A stretch of DNA of 34,664 nucleotides from Candidatus Sabulitectum sp. (lineage in GTDB: Bacteria > Fermentibacterota > Fermentibacteria > Fermentibacterales > JCC-6): contig JAGLDY010000079.1 of assembly GCA_023145375.1 (NCBI GenBank), positions 1 through 34,664 on the forward strand, given 5' to 3'. Position numbers and translations under genes: made by a program. The notes beneath the pieces are model-generated. The model ran no database searches. It was not told the DNA's origin and saw only the letters and a program-made list of their open reading frames with translations. This document shows positions 33,604 through 34,664 of this stretch, one piece after another. The first letter of the stretch is position 1. The number at the start of each line of letters is the position of its first letter.

Positions 33604-34664
33604 TCAGCCTTTCTTAAAGAAATCCTTTACGGCGGAAGCAACTTCATTCTGCTGTTTCCCTGTAAGCTCAGGGAACATGGGCAGGGTCATGTTCTCGCCT
33701 GCATTCTTCTCACAGACCGGGAAATCTCCTTTTGAGTACCCCAGATAACTGTAAGCTTTCTGTGTATGAAGAGGTTCCGGGTAGTGGAGTCCTGCTCCTA
33801 TATTCTTCCCTGCAAGGTATTCTCTCAATTCATTCCTTAACGGGGTGTGGAGAGCATAGAGATGGAATACGTGCCTGGTGTCCCGGGCGATCTCAGGCAA
33901 CTCAACAGGAAGGCCAGCCAGCAGCGAGTCGTACCTTGCAGCTGCAGCGATACGGTTGTTGTTCCACTGGTGGATGTACTTTGTCTTTATTCCCAGAACT
34001 GCACCCTGAAACGCACTCATTCTGTAATTGTGGCCGATGAAATTGTAATGGTATTTCTCCTGTGAACCGTGGTCGCGAAGAGTTCTCATCCTGGTGGCGA
34101 TCTCATCGCTATCAGTGGTGATAGCTCCCCCTTCACCATAGGCACCCATGTTCTTGCCGGGGTAGAAACTGAAGCTGGCAACATCACCGAAACTTCCAGT
34201 TTTTTTCCCAAATCTTGATCCGTCATGGGACTGTGCTGCATCTTCGTAGAGGAACAGGCCGAATTTGTCAGCTATCTTCTGCAGGGCTTCATAATCCGCA
34301 GGTTGTCCATAAAGGTCCACGGCAACTATGCCCTTTATTATTGCACCTGTTTTGGGATCAACAGGTTTTCCAGTTGAAGAGCAGGAGGCAAGGAACTCTT
34401 CAGTTTTTGCAGGAGATAGATTCCATGACGTTGGATCAGCGTCCACGAACACAGGTACATGACCGGCTAGAACAATACCTTCCGCAGTTGCCGTGAATGT
34501 GTTTGGGGGAGTTATGAGACCGCTTCCCTTGGGAAGATCCGTGGCCCATATCATCCCGTGAACCGCCGCAGTGCCGCTGGAGAGAGCAACGCAGTGTTTT
34601 ACGCCGCAGAGATCGGCAAATTTCTCCTCGAAATTTTTGACCTTGGGTCCAAGAACATAGTAAC
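33604..34664 (-). CDS. DegT/DnrJ/EryC1-type sugar aminotransferase, partial (5' end beyond the right edge)
   Basis: About 353 residues are visible; the frame is open through the right edge, beginning YYVLGPKVKNFEEKFADLCG. This PLP enzyme family moves an amino group to a nucleotide-linked keto sugar. Signs: ALSSGTAAVHG, TPPNTFTATAEGIVLAGHVP, YEDAAQSHDG and the PLP lysine in SFYPGKNMGAYGEGGAI. Usually 370-400 residues, so only a few codons are missing. It belongs with the sugar transferase downstream (two bases apart) and points to a surface glycan with an amino sugar. The exact sugar is not known. Confidence 0.92.
   Translation of the reverse strand, partial: YYVLGPKVKNFEEKFADLCGVKHCVALSSGTAAVHGMIWATDLPKGSGLITPPNTFTATAEGIVLAGHVPVFVDADPTSWNLSPAKTEEFLASCSSTGKPVDPKTGAIIKGIVAVDLYGQPADYEALQKIADKFGLFLYEDAAQSHDGSRFGKKTGSFGDVASFSFYPGKNMGAYGEGGAITTDSDEIATRMRTLRDHGSQEKYHYNFIGHNYRMSAFQGAVLGIKTKYIHQWNNNRIAAAARYDSLLAGLPVELPEIARDTRHVFHLYALHTPLRNELREYLAGKNIGAGLHYPEPLHTQKAYSYLGYSKGDFPVCEKNAGENMTLPMFPELTGKQQNEVASAVKDFFKKG

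Noticed and set aside
1-34664. tRNA, rRNA, CRISPR arrays, insertion sequences
   Set aside because: No transposase, direct-repeat array, cloverleaf or rRNA signature was recognised by eye; coding density leaves little room for them.

Overview
The window has moderate GC content and dense, mostly operonic bacterial genes. No rRNA, tRNA, CRISPR array or transposase was recognised. The secreted proteins (parallel beta-helix, CotH kinase plus lamin-tail domain, FG-GAP-like propeller) and the C-terminal 'YDITGR' sorting-type domains point to a Gram-negative of the FCB (Fibrobacteres-Chlorobi-Bacteroidetes) kind, perhaps one of its uncultured phyla. That placement is inference. About ten of the 28 complete genes appear to start with TTG or GTG, usually behind a strong Shine-Dalgarno (SD) sequence.

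Layout. (1) 1-4332, minus: a secreted-protein operon (CotH/lamin-tail protein, then two beta-helix proteins, the last running off the left edge), joined by 4-bp ATGA overlaps. (2) 4496-5630, plus: two small exported proteins, probably outer-membrane barrels, ending at a strong convergent hairpin. (3) 5669-9282, minus: bifunctional FtcD followed by transketolase. (4) 9368-11774, plus: a GH84 glycosidase-like protein without a signal peptide, then a tandem-domain ThyX. (5) 11752-14595, minus: a large exported propeller/Ig-like repeat protein. (6) 14798-24456, plus: a seven-gene envelope-machine operon. (7) 24570-26693: a tiny Lys-rich protein gene (plus) and groES-groEL (minus), the latter behind a sequence matching the sigma-54 promoter consensus. 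(8) 27004-28500, plus: hutH. (9) 28504-31681, minus: a small exported protein, pdxS, pdxT, a DUF89 phosphatase and an FmdB-type zinc ribbon. (10) 31790-32167, plus: a small exported protein. (11) 32162-34664, minus: a DegT-type aminotransferase (cut by the right edge) and a polyprenyl-phosphate sugar transferase, the start of a surface-polysaccharide locus.

The most interesting part is the 14798-24456 operon. It encodes an outer-membrane-like protein with a C-terminal coiled coil, a 1457-residue coiled-coil/TPR protein, a small exported membrane protein, a TolQ/ExbB-type channel protein with its own signal peptide, two different TolR/ExbD-type proteins, and a protein with two FHA-like domains, one membrane span, a Gly-rich linker and an AgmX/PglI (TonB-like) C-terminus. 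The set recalls both Tol-Pal with CpoB and the Myxococcus AglRQS-Glt gliding motor. The first TolR-like protein has Asn where the proton-carrying Asp is expected, while the second keeps Asp. This suggests a proton-driven trans-envelope machine with an asymmetric stator, a role that is inferred and not shown.

Two enzymes of histidine breakdown (HutH, FtcD) are present but about 18 kb apart, and no hutU or hutI is seen between them.
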